56,669 nt of DNA from Bacillota bacterium (lineage in GTDB: Bacteria > Bacillota > Clostridia > Lachnospirales > Lachnospiraceae). Under the pieces are notes generated by a model. The model searched no databases. It was not told the origin of the DNA and saw only the letters and a program-made list of their open reading frames with translations. Below are positions 50,223 to 56,669 of the stretch, in pieces. Position 1 is the stretch's first letter, and each line of letters begins with the position of its first letter. The position numbers and the translations under genes were made by a program. Location: the NCBI GenBank assembly GCA_023411555.1, contig JAEYOQ010000010.1:1-56669 (forward strand). Reading direction: 5' to 3'.

Positions 50223-50708
50223 ATGGGCGACATGATAAAAGTAGGAATGGCAGATTTAAACGTATGTGTATCACCAAATGCGATAACTACCTTGGGTTTG
50301 GGATCTTGTGTCGGAATTGTGCTGTATGATCCGGTTAAGAAAATCGCCGGTATGGTACATATTATGTTACCTGACAGTACAAAAATAATAAATAACGAAA
50401 ACAAAGCGAAATTCGCAGATACTGGTATAGATTTGCTGATAAAGCGAATGATAGAAATCGGAGCGGATCGTCGACTATTGATTGCTAAAATAGCCGGTGG
50501 AGCTCAGATGTTTGCTTTTAGTAACAACAGTGAAATGATGAGAATTGGAGAGCGTAATGTGGAAGCTACTAAGCTTAAGCTTGCTCAGCTCGGTATTAGC
50601 ATCAGAGCTGAGGATACAGGAGCAAATTACGGACGAACGATTGAGTTCTATCCTGAAAATGGTACACTTCTGATTAAATCAGTAGGTAGGGAACGTAAAA
50701 TTTTATAG
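50223..50708 (+). CDS. cheD: Chemoreceptor glutamine deamidase CheD
   Basis: CheD deamidates receptor glutamines and is held by CheC. AAAGGTGAACAC precedes ATG 50223, ten bases after cheC. The catalytic C29 lies in TTLGLGSCVGIVLYD and H46 in GMVHIMLPDS; FADTGIDLLIKRMIEIGA and AKIAGGAQMF are the other conserved blocks. 161 residues. Confidence 0.96.
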   Translation: MGDMIKVGMADLNVCVSPNAITTLGLGSCVGIVLYDPVKKIAGMVHIMLPDSTKIINNENKAKFADTGIDLLIKRMIEIGADRRLLIAKIAGGAQMFAFSNNSEMMRIGERNVEATKLKLAQLGISIRAEDTGANYGRTIEFYPENGTLLIKSVGRERKIL

Positions 50709-50727
50709 TAGAATTGTGGGTGATCTA

Positions 50728-51006
50728 ATGCGGGAGAGATATATTCCGGCTTTTGTTATGCTATTAGCTGGTGTTGTCACCAGTGTTCTTAATATATTAA
50801 ATAAGGTACAGGTGGAAGATGGCTTAAAAAGATTACTCCTGGTTTTGATTATTTTCTATGTTGTGGGGCTAATAATAAAAGCAGTCATAGTGAGAACTGT
50901 TATCAATGCCCCGAAAAAGGGTGAGGAGAATCTCGATGCAGAGGCTGAGGGTGCTGAGGAGGAACAAGAGCAAGGTGATGAGACACCAGGCGATGTGAAG
51001 AAATAG
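50728..51006 (+). CDS. Small membrane protein of the che region, 92 aa
   Basis: ATG 50728 (MRERYIPAFVML) is used; a GTG at 50716 is possible but overlaps the only purine-rich site (GTGGGTGA). Two hydrophobic segments (about 7-25 and 34-55) are followed by a highly acidic tail (EENLDAEAEGAEEEQEQGDETPGDVKK). Small proteins of this design occur between cheD and the sigma factor gene in Lachnospiraceae flagellar clusters; function unknown. Confidence 0.75.
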   Translation: MRERYIPAFVMLLAGVVTSVLNILNKVQVEDGLKRLLLVLIIFYVVGLIIKAVIVRTVINAPKKGEENLDAEAEGAEEEQEQGDETPGDVKK

Positions 51007-51045
51007 TTTTTTGCATAAAACTTAAGAATTGTTTTCGGAGGTACT

Positions 51046-51813
51046 ATGAACGCTGAAGGTAAACAAAAGCTTTGGGAAGATTATGCTAAAAAAAAGACTC
51101 CCGAGCAACAGGAAAAAATCATAATTGAATATGCTGGTTTAGTTAAACTGGTAGCAGGCCGACTCAGCATGTATCTTGGATACAATGTAGAATATGATGA
51201 TCTGGTTGGTTATGGTACCTTTGGACTCATTGATGCAGTCGATAAATTTGATTATACTAAGGGGGTAAAATTTGAGACCTATGCATCACTTCGAATAAGA
51301 GGGGCGATTCTTGATCAAATCAGAAAAATGGATTGGATTCCTAGAAGTATAAGACAAAAGCAAAGAAAGATCGATATGGCATATCAAAGCCTTGAGCAAA
51401 AGTATGGTCGAATGGCCACGGATGATGAGATTGCTACAGAATTAGAGATATCGATAGATGAGCTGGAAAATTGGCAGAATCAGACTAAGATAACTAACAT
51501 TATCTCTCTGGATGAGTTTATGGAACAAGGAACGGAAGGTAAAGTAGAGCAGAGTCTAACAGCTGATTTTGATCAACCAGATAGAATTGTCGAAAAGCAG
51601 GAATTGAAGGAATTACTCATGAAAACCTTAGAGACTTTAACCGAAAAGGAGAAGAAGGTTATCATACTTTATTATTATGAGGAATTGACTTTAAAGGAAA
51701 TTAGCAGGATTCTTGAGGTCTCGGAATCCCGAATTTCTCAATTGCATACGAAAGCGCTGCAAAAAATGAAGACAAGGCTTGGAAGCAACATGGAGATATT
51801 TACTAGCTTTTAA
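51046..51813 (+). CDS. fliA: Flagellar sigma factor sigma-28 (FliA/SigD)
   Basis: This sigma factor transcribes late flagellar and chemotaxis genes. TTCGGAGGTACT precedes ATG 51046. The 255 residues show sigma region 2 (EYDDLVGYGTFGLIDAVDKFD...FETYASLRIRGAILDQIRKMDWIPRS), region 3, and region 4 with its helix-turn-helix (LTLKEISRILEVSESRISQLHTKAL). Same position as sigD in Bacillus subtilis. Confidence 0.97.
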   Translation: MNAEGKQKLWEDYAKKKTPEQQEKIIIEYAGLVKLVAGRLSMYLGYNVEYDDLVGYGTFGLIDAVDKFDYTKGVKFETYASLRIRGAILDQIRKMDWIPRSIRQKQRKIDMAYQSLEQKYGRMATDDEIATELEISIDELENWQNQTKITNIISLDEFMEQGTEGKVEQSLTADFDQPDRIVEKQELKELLMKTLETLTEKEKKVIILYYYEELTLKEISRILEVSESRISQLHTKALQKMKTRLGSNMEIFTSF

Positions 51814-51870
51814 GCGGATGTTATTTACAAAGGAAGCTTTGGGGAAAGGTATTATGTTAGGAGGAGAAGG

Positions 51871-53475
51871 ATGAGTGGTAGAAATGGTTACTTTCAAATA
51901 GCAATCAAGCAGGATGGTACCTATTTAAGAATATTTGATGCAGAACAAGGAGGAGAGCCAATCTACTTCGAGGAAATTAGTAATTACCTCATGGAGCGGA
52001 ATATTCATGATTATGATAAAGTAGCAATCGGTAAAGCGTTGACTGCTCTGAATGGGGCTACAGAGGTTAAAATCACCAGTGATCCGGTCTATATAATTGA
52101 TGAGATTATTAAGGTCGAGATTGCTGAGGACCGAATGTATGCAAGAGCCAGATTCTATCCGCCTTCCAATAACGGTCATCTTTTAATGAAGGATGAGATT
52201 GTTGCTATGCTTGTTAAAGCCGGTGTAAAGTATGGCTTAGATGAGGCTAGTATAATGGATTTCTTAAAGGATAGAAGATACTGTACTGACTACATATTTG
52301 CGAAAGCAACACCTCCTACCCAAGGTCATGATGCTGAGATAACCTATCACTTTAATACAGACCTTACATTAAAGCCCAAGAGAAATGAGGATGGTTCTGT
52401 TGACTTTCATCAACTAGATATGATTAGCCATTGCGCAAAAGATCAGCTCCTGGCAACTCTGACTCCAATAGATCAAGGAAAGCCTGGGATTGACGTATGC
52501 GGAGTTGTAATCCGTCCGAATAAAGTCAATAATCGTGTTCTCAGACATGGAAGCAAGATATACCTGTCGGAAGATGGATTACGTATGTATTCTGCTGTTG
52601 ATGGACATGTTAGCTTGGTCGATAACCGTGTATTCGTATCTGATACCTACGAGGTTCCTGCGGATGTGGATGCATCCACCGGTGACATTGAATATGAGGG
52701 TAATGTGGTTGTACGAGGTAATGTTATTACAGGTTTTTCCGTTCGTGCTAAAGGAGATATTGAGGTTAACGGTGTTGTAGAAGGTGCATTTATCGAGGCG
52801 GGAGGACAGATTGTCTTAAAGCGCGGTATGCAGGGTATGAATAAGGGAATATTAAAAGCAAACGGGAATATTATTACGAAATTTATAGAGAATGCCGAAG
52901 TAATAGCTGGAGGATATATTTCAACTGAATCAATCCTTCATAGCAGGGTATCTGCGAAAGGCGATATCATCGTCGGAGGTAAGAGAGGCTTTGTAACAGG
53001 TGGAGAAATTCGTTCAGGAACTATGATCTCCGTGAAGACAGCAGGATCGCAGATGGGAACTACTACTCTCTTAGAGGTTGGAATTGACCCCAGAGTGCTG
53101 GAGGAGTTTCGTGAGCTGGATAAGAAGCTTGCTACAATGATAGCGGACAAGGAGCGCTTGGCCCAGGCTTTACTCATGTTCCGAAAAAAGATCGCAGCCG
53201 GAACACAGATGAGCTTAGAAAAGATGGATTACTTAAAGCAAGTAACTCAGAATAATATTATGCTGGAGACGCAGATTAAAGAAGCCAGAAAACGTTATGA
53301 GGAACTGAAAGTCGAGGTGGATAACAATACTACAGGATCAATCAAGGTATCAGGAATTGTCTATCCGGGAACTAAGCTGATTATATCCAATGTAATCCAC
53401 TATATTCGGTCAGAAACTCATCATAGTAAATTTATTAGGGATAAAGCTGATATTAAAGTACTTCCACTAATGTAA
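51871..53475 (+). CDS. FapA-type DUF342 polymer-forming protein
   Basis: TTAGGAGGAGAAGG precedes ATG 51871. The 534 residues have an N-terminal domain to about 170, then the right-handed beta-helix typical of DUF342 (repeated GDIEYEGNVVVRGNVITGFSV, GDIEVNGVVEGAFIEAGGQI, GNIITKFIENAEVIAGGYI), a coiled coil (about 410-475), and a short final beta part. The family (FapA) is found after the sigma factor gene in many Firmicute fla operons and is linked to motility or cell-surface assembly, with the exact role not fixed. Confidence 0.88.
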   Translation: MSGRNGYFQIAIKQDGTYLRIFDAEQGGEPIYFEEISNYLMERNIHDYDKVAIGKALTALNGATEVKITSDPVYIIDEIIKVEIAEDRMYARARFYPPSNNGHLLMKDEIVAMLVKAGVKYGLDEASIMDFLKDRRYCTDYIFAKATPPTQGHDAEITYHFNTDLTLKPKRNEDGSVDFHQLDMISHCAKDQLLATLTPIDQGKPGIDVCGVVIRPNKVNNRVLRHGSKIYLSEDGLRMYSAVDGHVSLVDNRVFVSDTYEVPADVDASTGDIEYEGNVVVRGNVITGFSVRAKGDIEVNGVVEGAFIEAGGQIVLKRGMQGMNKGILKANGNIITKFIENAEVIAGGYISTESILHSRVSAKGDIIVGGKRGFVTGGEIRSGTMISVKTAGSQMGTTTLLEVGIDPRVLEEFRELDKKLATMIADKERLAQALLMFRKKIAAGTQMSLEKMDYLKQVTQNNIMLETQIKEARKRYEELKVEVDNNTTGSIKVSGIVYPGTKLIISNVIHYIRSETHHSKFIRDKADIKVLPLM

Positions 53476-53558
53476 ATGACGAGATCTTGAATAGATATTG
53501 CCTAGTTAAAGAATGGAAATAGTAGCGTAACGTATATTTAGAGATCGGGGGGATTACA

Positions 53559-53882
53559 ATGCCGGTAGGACCTATCGAAGTAATCAGAGCACAGGAAGCA
53601 ACGCAAATCAAACATATGGACACCCAGCGGGCGCAGCATGCTCAGGAACAGAGCAGTCATAACTTTCAGAATATGATACAGCATGAGCAGCGTAAACCTA
53701 CAGAAGCAACAAAAACTGACTATAAAGAATACCGTTATGATGCGAAAGAAAAGGGCAATAATCAGTATACAGGTAATAAAGGAAAGCAAGACAAGAAGGA
53801 AGACAATAGAAGCGGCTCAAAGAATGACTCAAAGAATGGTAAGAGCTCATCCCGAAGCGGTGGTATTGATATTTTAATTTAA
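53559..53882 (+). CDS. Small polar protein of the flagellar cluster, 107 aa
   Basis: CGGGGGGATTACA precedes ATG 53559. A conserved-looking start (MPVGPIEVIRAQEATQIKHMDTQR) is followed by a low-complexity tail of Q, H, K, N, S and G and a last hydrophobic GGIDILI. No membrane segment. It looks disordered, perhaps an assembly or binding factor; no known function. Confidence 0.75.
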   Translation: MPVGPIEVIRAQEATQIKHMDTQRAQHAQEQSSHNFQNMIQHEQRKPTEATKTDYKEYRYDAKEKGNNQYTGNKGKQDKKEDNRSGSKNDSKNGKSSSRSGGIDILI

Positions 53883-54016
53883 TTATGTATATCATTTGCT
53901 AAGGAAGAACTGATTTAGGAGTTTTGATAAAATCCTGCTGGCTACACAATAATGCCCGCTCCATGTTCTTCCGGTGCCAAAGCAATATTGACTATGTAGC
54001 GTGAGAGGATAATAGA

Positions 54017-54721
54017 ATGAACCCATTAGAAATAGTATTGATAGTTATAGGTATTATAGTCATCATTATTAGTTGCTTTGTTGTTGATAACTCACAGAAG
54101 ATAGGAACACAAATGATAGGAAAGTCCCTGTCCTCTTTAGAAGATAAGCTGAGTGAAGATGATAAAATGCAATTGATGAATAAGATGGAGGAGCTTCTGG
54201 CAGAAGTACGAGAGGATGTTATCACAAGGACAGACGATACCTTAAGTAGAATATCCAATGAAAAAATTATGGCTGTAAATGAATTCACAGACCAGATTAT
54301 TGAAAAGATTAAGCGCAACCATGAAGAAGTTGTTTTCCTTTATAATATGTTAAGTGATAAGGAAAAGGAATTGAAATTAACTGTCAAAGAGATTGATTCA
54401 TCAAAGAAAAGTATTCAGGATATTCTGAGCAGTAAGATAGAGGGAGATAAGCTTCAGGCTGTTAAGAATGTGAAGACCCAGACAACTGTCAAGGCACCGG
54501 TTCAAGCCCACTCAGTACAAGAGGAAAAGCCTCAAAAATCGAATGCCCCAGTAAGTGAAGCTGCGGAGATGTCCACAATCAGTGGCCCTAATCTAAATAA
54601 TAATTCGCAGATATTAGCTCTTTATTCCCAAGGCAGATCTGTAGTGGAGATATCAAAACTATTAGGTCTTGGTCAGGGAGAAGTAAAGCTGGTTATCGAC
54701 TTATATAAGGGAAAGAAGTAA
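54017..54721 (+). CDS. SwrB-position protein with C-terminal HTH-like domain (DUF6115-type)
   Basis: GAGAGGATAATAGA precedes ATG 54017. It has one N-terminal membrane helix (about 4-22, LEIVLIVIGIIVIIISCFVV), a coiled coil (about 35-140), a Pro/Ala/Glu linker, and a helix-turn-helix-like end (ILALYSQGRSVVEISKLLGLGQGEVKLVIDLYKG). In Bacillus subtilis SwrB, also single-helix anchored, follows sigD and promotes FliP-driven basal-body maturation; the shared position and architecture suggest a similar role. Confidence 0.82.
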   Translation: MNPLEIVLIVIGIIVIIISCFVVDNSQKIGTQMIGKSLSSLEDKLSEDDKMQLMNKMEELLAEVREDVITRTDDTLSRISNEKIMAVNEFTDQIIEKIKRNHEEVVFLYNMLSDKEKELKLTVKEIDSSKKSIQDILSSKIEGDKLQAVKNVKTQTTVKAPVQAHSVQEEKPQKSNAPVSEAAEMSTISGPNLNNNSQILALYSQGRSVVEISKLLGLGQGEVKLVIDLYKGKK

Positions 54722-54745
54722 TTCGAAAGGCTTGGTGCTGTACCT

Positions 54746-55315
54746 ATGAAATTAAAATACTATATGAGGGGATTGGGAATTGGAATTGTTCTAACAACTC
54801 TGATATTAACCATATCGAACCCGAAAGAAAAGCTGACTGACACAGAAATAATAAAACGTGCTAAGGAATTAGGCATGGTGGAGAAACAAGAGGTAGAGGA
54901 TAAAGCATTAGGTGAGTTGCTTGAGAAAAATAAGGTCACTACAGAGCCTTCTGCTGCACCTACTAAGGCCCCAGAGGCTACACCGGAGCCTACATCGGAG
55001 CCTACATTAACTCCGACTCCTTCCCCTGAGCCTACGCAGGAGCCAACACCAACACCTACCGTTGAGATACCGGATAATACGGATCGGGATGGAGTGAATA
55101 CCGGTGAGCTGATAACCTTTACGATAGAGCGTGGAATGTCCTCCAATAAAGTTGCTAAGCTATTGGAAGAAGAGGGATTAATCGAAGATTCCAAGGATTT
55201 TAACAAATATGTCGTTAAGGAAGGAAAGGCTGGCATAATCCGAGTAGGTAGCTATACCTTGCCTAAGGGAACAAGCTATGATGATATCATAAAGATTATT
55301 ACCTCAAAAGAATAA
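54746..55315 (+). CDS. Anchored protein with MltG-N-like domain and Pro/Thr repeat
   Basis: The 189 residues have a membrane helix (about 10-25), a Pro/Thr/Glu/Ser linker of short repeats (EPTSEPTLTPTPSPEPTQEP), and an end domain TFTIERGMSSNKVAKLLEEEGLIED...VGSYTLPKGTSYDDIIKIITSKE, the LysM-like N-terminal module of endolytic transglycosylase MltG/YceG. The catalytic part of MltG is absent. It could bind cell wall near the motor. The ribosome binding site is weak (GAAAGGCTTGG). It is the last gene of the cluster. Confidence 0.8.
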   Translation: MKLKYYMRGLGIGIVLTTLILTISNPKEKLTDTEIIKRAKELGMVEKQEVEDKALGELLEKNKVTTEPSAAPTKAPEATPEPTSEPTLTPTPSPEPTQEPTPTPTVEIPDNTDRDGVNTGELITFTIERGMSSNKVAKLLEEEGLIEDSKDFNKYVVKEGKAGIIRVGSYTLPKGTSYDDIIKIITSKE

Positions 55316-55377
55316 GGTTGTAGATAAGAACAGAGACCGTAATTCCTTATTCTATGGGCGGAGATGCTTAAGCAAAA

Positions 55378-55402
55378 CAGGCTGGACGAGATGTCCGGCC
55401 TG
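55378..55402. other. Hairpin after the fla/che cluster
   Basis: CAGGCTGGAC pairs with GTCCGGCCTG around GAGAT (one G-T). No T-tract follows, so it may be an mRNA 3' structure rather than a terminator. Confidence 0.45.
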
Positions 55403-55505
55403 AATTAATTCTATAGTGAATAGCTATGCAATCCGCAGACTAGGCTATGATCACGAAGTATGCATCGAAATTGTCAATAAACCGACACTTATTATAATAA
55501 AATAC

Positions 55506-55534
55506 TTGTCATATGGATAATCTTATGTTATAAT
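55506..55534 (+). promoter_or_regulatory. Strong sigma-A promoter of rpsB
   Basis: TTGTCA (55506-55511), 17 bp, TATAAT (55529-55534). The transcript would start near 55541 with a leader of about 100 nt before rpsB. The rest of the 55316-55643 gap shows no ORF I can support. Confidence 0.8.
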
Positions 55535-55643
55535 CGTTTAGTCAAATTGCACGCATATGGATTCAATAACAAGGTGCCTTAATGCTTAAGGTCTGTTAGG
55601 GATATGATATGTGCGGAAGAAAACAACCAAATGGAGGTATATT

Positions 55644-56396
55644 ATGAGCGTTATTTCAATGAAACAGTTATTGGAAGCTGGTGTACATTTCGGACACCAA
55701 ACAAGAAGATGGAACCCTAAAATGGCGGAGTACATCTACACAGAGAGAAATGGTATCTATATCATCGACTTGCAGAAGTCTGTAGGTAAGGTTGATGAAG
55801 CTTACACTGCAATCAAGAATGTTGTTGCAGAAGGCGGATCCGTTCTTTTCGTTGGTACAAAGAAGCAGGCACAGGATGCTGTAAAGTCTGAAGCTGAGCG
55901 TTGCGGTATGTACTATGTAAATGAGAGATGGTTAGGTGGTATGTTAACAAACTTCAAGACCATCAAGAGCAGAGTTGAGAGATTAAGAGAAATCGAAAGA
56001 ATGTCTGAGGATGGTACCTTTGATGTTCTTCCTAAAAAAGAAGTTATCGAGCTTAAGAAGGAATGGGAAAAGCTTGAGAAGAATCTTGGCGGTATTAAGA
56101 ATATGAAGAAGATTCCGGATGCGATCTTTGTAGTAGATCCTAAGAAGGAAAGAATTTGTATTCAAGAAGCTCACACACTTGGTATTCCTTTGATTGGTAT
56201 TGCAGATACTAACTGTGATCCTGAGGAACTTGACTATGTAATTCCTGGTAATGATGATGCAATCAGAGCGGTTAAATTAATCGTTTCTAAGATGGCAGAT
56301 GCTGTTATCGAAGCTAATCAGGGTGTTCAGTTAACTGATACTAGTGATGATAGCAATGATGCAGAAGCTAGCTTGGATGAAGCTGTTTCCGAATAA
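55644..56396 (+). CDS. rpsB: 30S ribosomal protein S2
   Basis: S2 binds near the 30S neck and is needed for mRNA binding through S1. ATGGAGGT (55631-55638) supports ATG 55644; an upstream in-frame GTG at 55611 is not used. The 250 residues start MSVISMKQLLEAGVHFGHQTRRWNPKM and contain ERWLGGMLTNFKTIKSR and GIPLIGIADTNCDP, all standard. It follows the flagellar cluster as in Bacillus subtilis, and tsf follows it. Confidence 0.98.
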   Translation: MSVISMKQLLEAGVHFGHQTRRWNPKMAEYIYTERNGIYIIDLQKSVGKVDEAYTAIKNVVAEGGSVLFVGTKKQAQDAVKSEAERCGMYYVNERWLGGMLTNFKTIKSRVERLREIERMSEDGTFDVLPKKEVIELKKEWEKLEKNLGGIKNMKKIPDAIFVVDPKKERICIQEAHTLGIPLIGIADTNCDPEELDYVIPGNDDAIRAVKLIVSKMADAVIEANQGVQLTDTSDDSNDAEASLDEAVSE

Positions 56397-56602
56397 TATC
56401 CACGATAAGCAGATCAGATAGGTATGTAAAGCTCAGAGAATTTATAAAGGTTGGTGGATATATCAAGCTTGCTTTTATATACGACATGAGCTTTATAGAT
56501 ATAGTGAGATGGCCTATAGGATATAGTCCGCCTGACCCCCTTAATCTGCATAATTCTCATATAATAAGAATTAAATTCTTTAATAAAATGGAGGAATATA
56601 CG
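56397..56602 (+). other. rpsB-tsf spacer with long-range stem
   Basis: TAAAGCTC (near 56427) can pair with GAGCTTTA (near 56488), enclosing about 50 bases. No ORF and no clear terminator T-tract; it may be a processing or attenuation structure. Confidence 0.3.
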
Positions 56603-56669
56603 ATGGAAGTTACCGCTAGTATGGTAAAAGATTTAAGAGAAATGACCGGTGCCGGAATGATGGATTGCA
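56603..56669 (+). CDS. tsf: Elongation factor Ts, 5' end (cut by the window)
   Basis: GGAGGAATATACG precedes ATG 56603. The 22 visible residues, MEVTASMVKDLREMTGAGMM..., match the N-terminal helix of EF-Ts (KxLRExTGAGMMDC), which recycles EF-Tu. The rest lies outside the window. Confidence 0.95.
   Translation, partial: MEVTASMVKDLREMTGAGMMDC

Overview
The window reads as a chromosomal segment of a motile low-to-moderate GC Firmicute, most likely a Lachnospiraceae/Clostridium phytofermentans-type anaerobe. The reasons are the comM(yifB)-dprA-topA-codY order followed by one very long flagellar/chemotaxis cluster that ends in rpsB-tsf, purine-rich Shine-Dalgarno sites, CodY, CheC/CheD/FliY chemotaxis proteins and a flagellar MgtE-like protein. 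No rRNA or tRNA gene was seen.

Layout. (1) 1-1043: the 3' end of a group II intron (domains V and VI), a hairpin, and an unrecognised three-segment membrane protein with its terminator. (2) 1102-14115: comM, split in two by an AT-rich 11.48-kb mobile element (about 2007-13487). The element ends with a large serine integrase next to its right attachment site. Joining the flanks through a GT core restores a full comM frame. The element also carries two small serine recombinases, a small-terminase-like protein, an HNH nuclease with a long unknown N-terminal region, a candidate HUH-type protein, a ribbon-helix-helix protein, membrane proteins, several small orphan genes, and what looks like a free-standing small RNA with an anti-Shine-Dalgarno loop. 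(3) 14116-19140: dprA, topA and codY with unusual intergenic hairpin arrays and a short upstream ORF in front of codY. (4) 19417-55315: the fla/che cluster: flgB flgC fliE fliF fliG fliH fliI fliJ (mgtE-like) fliK flgD (operon protein) flgE flbD motA motB fliL fliM fliY cheY fliO fliP fliQ fliR flhB flhA flhF flhG (PilZ) cheB cheA cheW cheC cheD (small membrane protein) fliA fapA (small polar protein) (SwrB-position protein) (MltG-N-like protein). Its order parallels the Bacillus subtilis fla/che operon, including sigD followed by a SwrB-position gene and then rpsB-tsf. (5) 55506-56669: a strong sigma-A-type promoter, rpsB and the start of tsf.

How it works together. Region 4 encodes the basal body, rod, hook scaffold, export gate and ATPase, switch, stator, regulators and chemotaxis core; late genes (flagellin, hook-associated proteins) are elsewhere. 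CodY just upstream would link nutrient state to this region. ComM and DprA belong to natural transformation and recombination; the element presently inactivates comM but could restore it on excision.

Most interesting signals: the in-frame reversible interruption of comM; a vestigial gene copy in front of the integrase that shows cassette shuffling; repeated look-alike terminators between cargo modules; the two-hairpin small RNA; and two families of intergenic structured repeats, one of which is a 37-bp-period array of hairpins with compensatory base changes.
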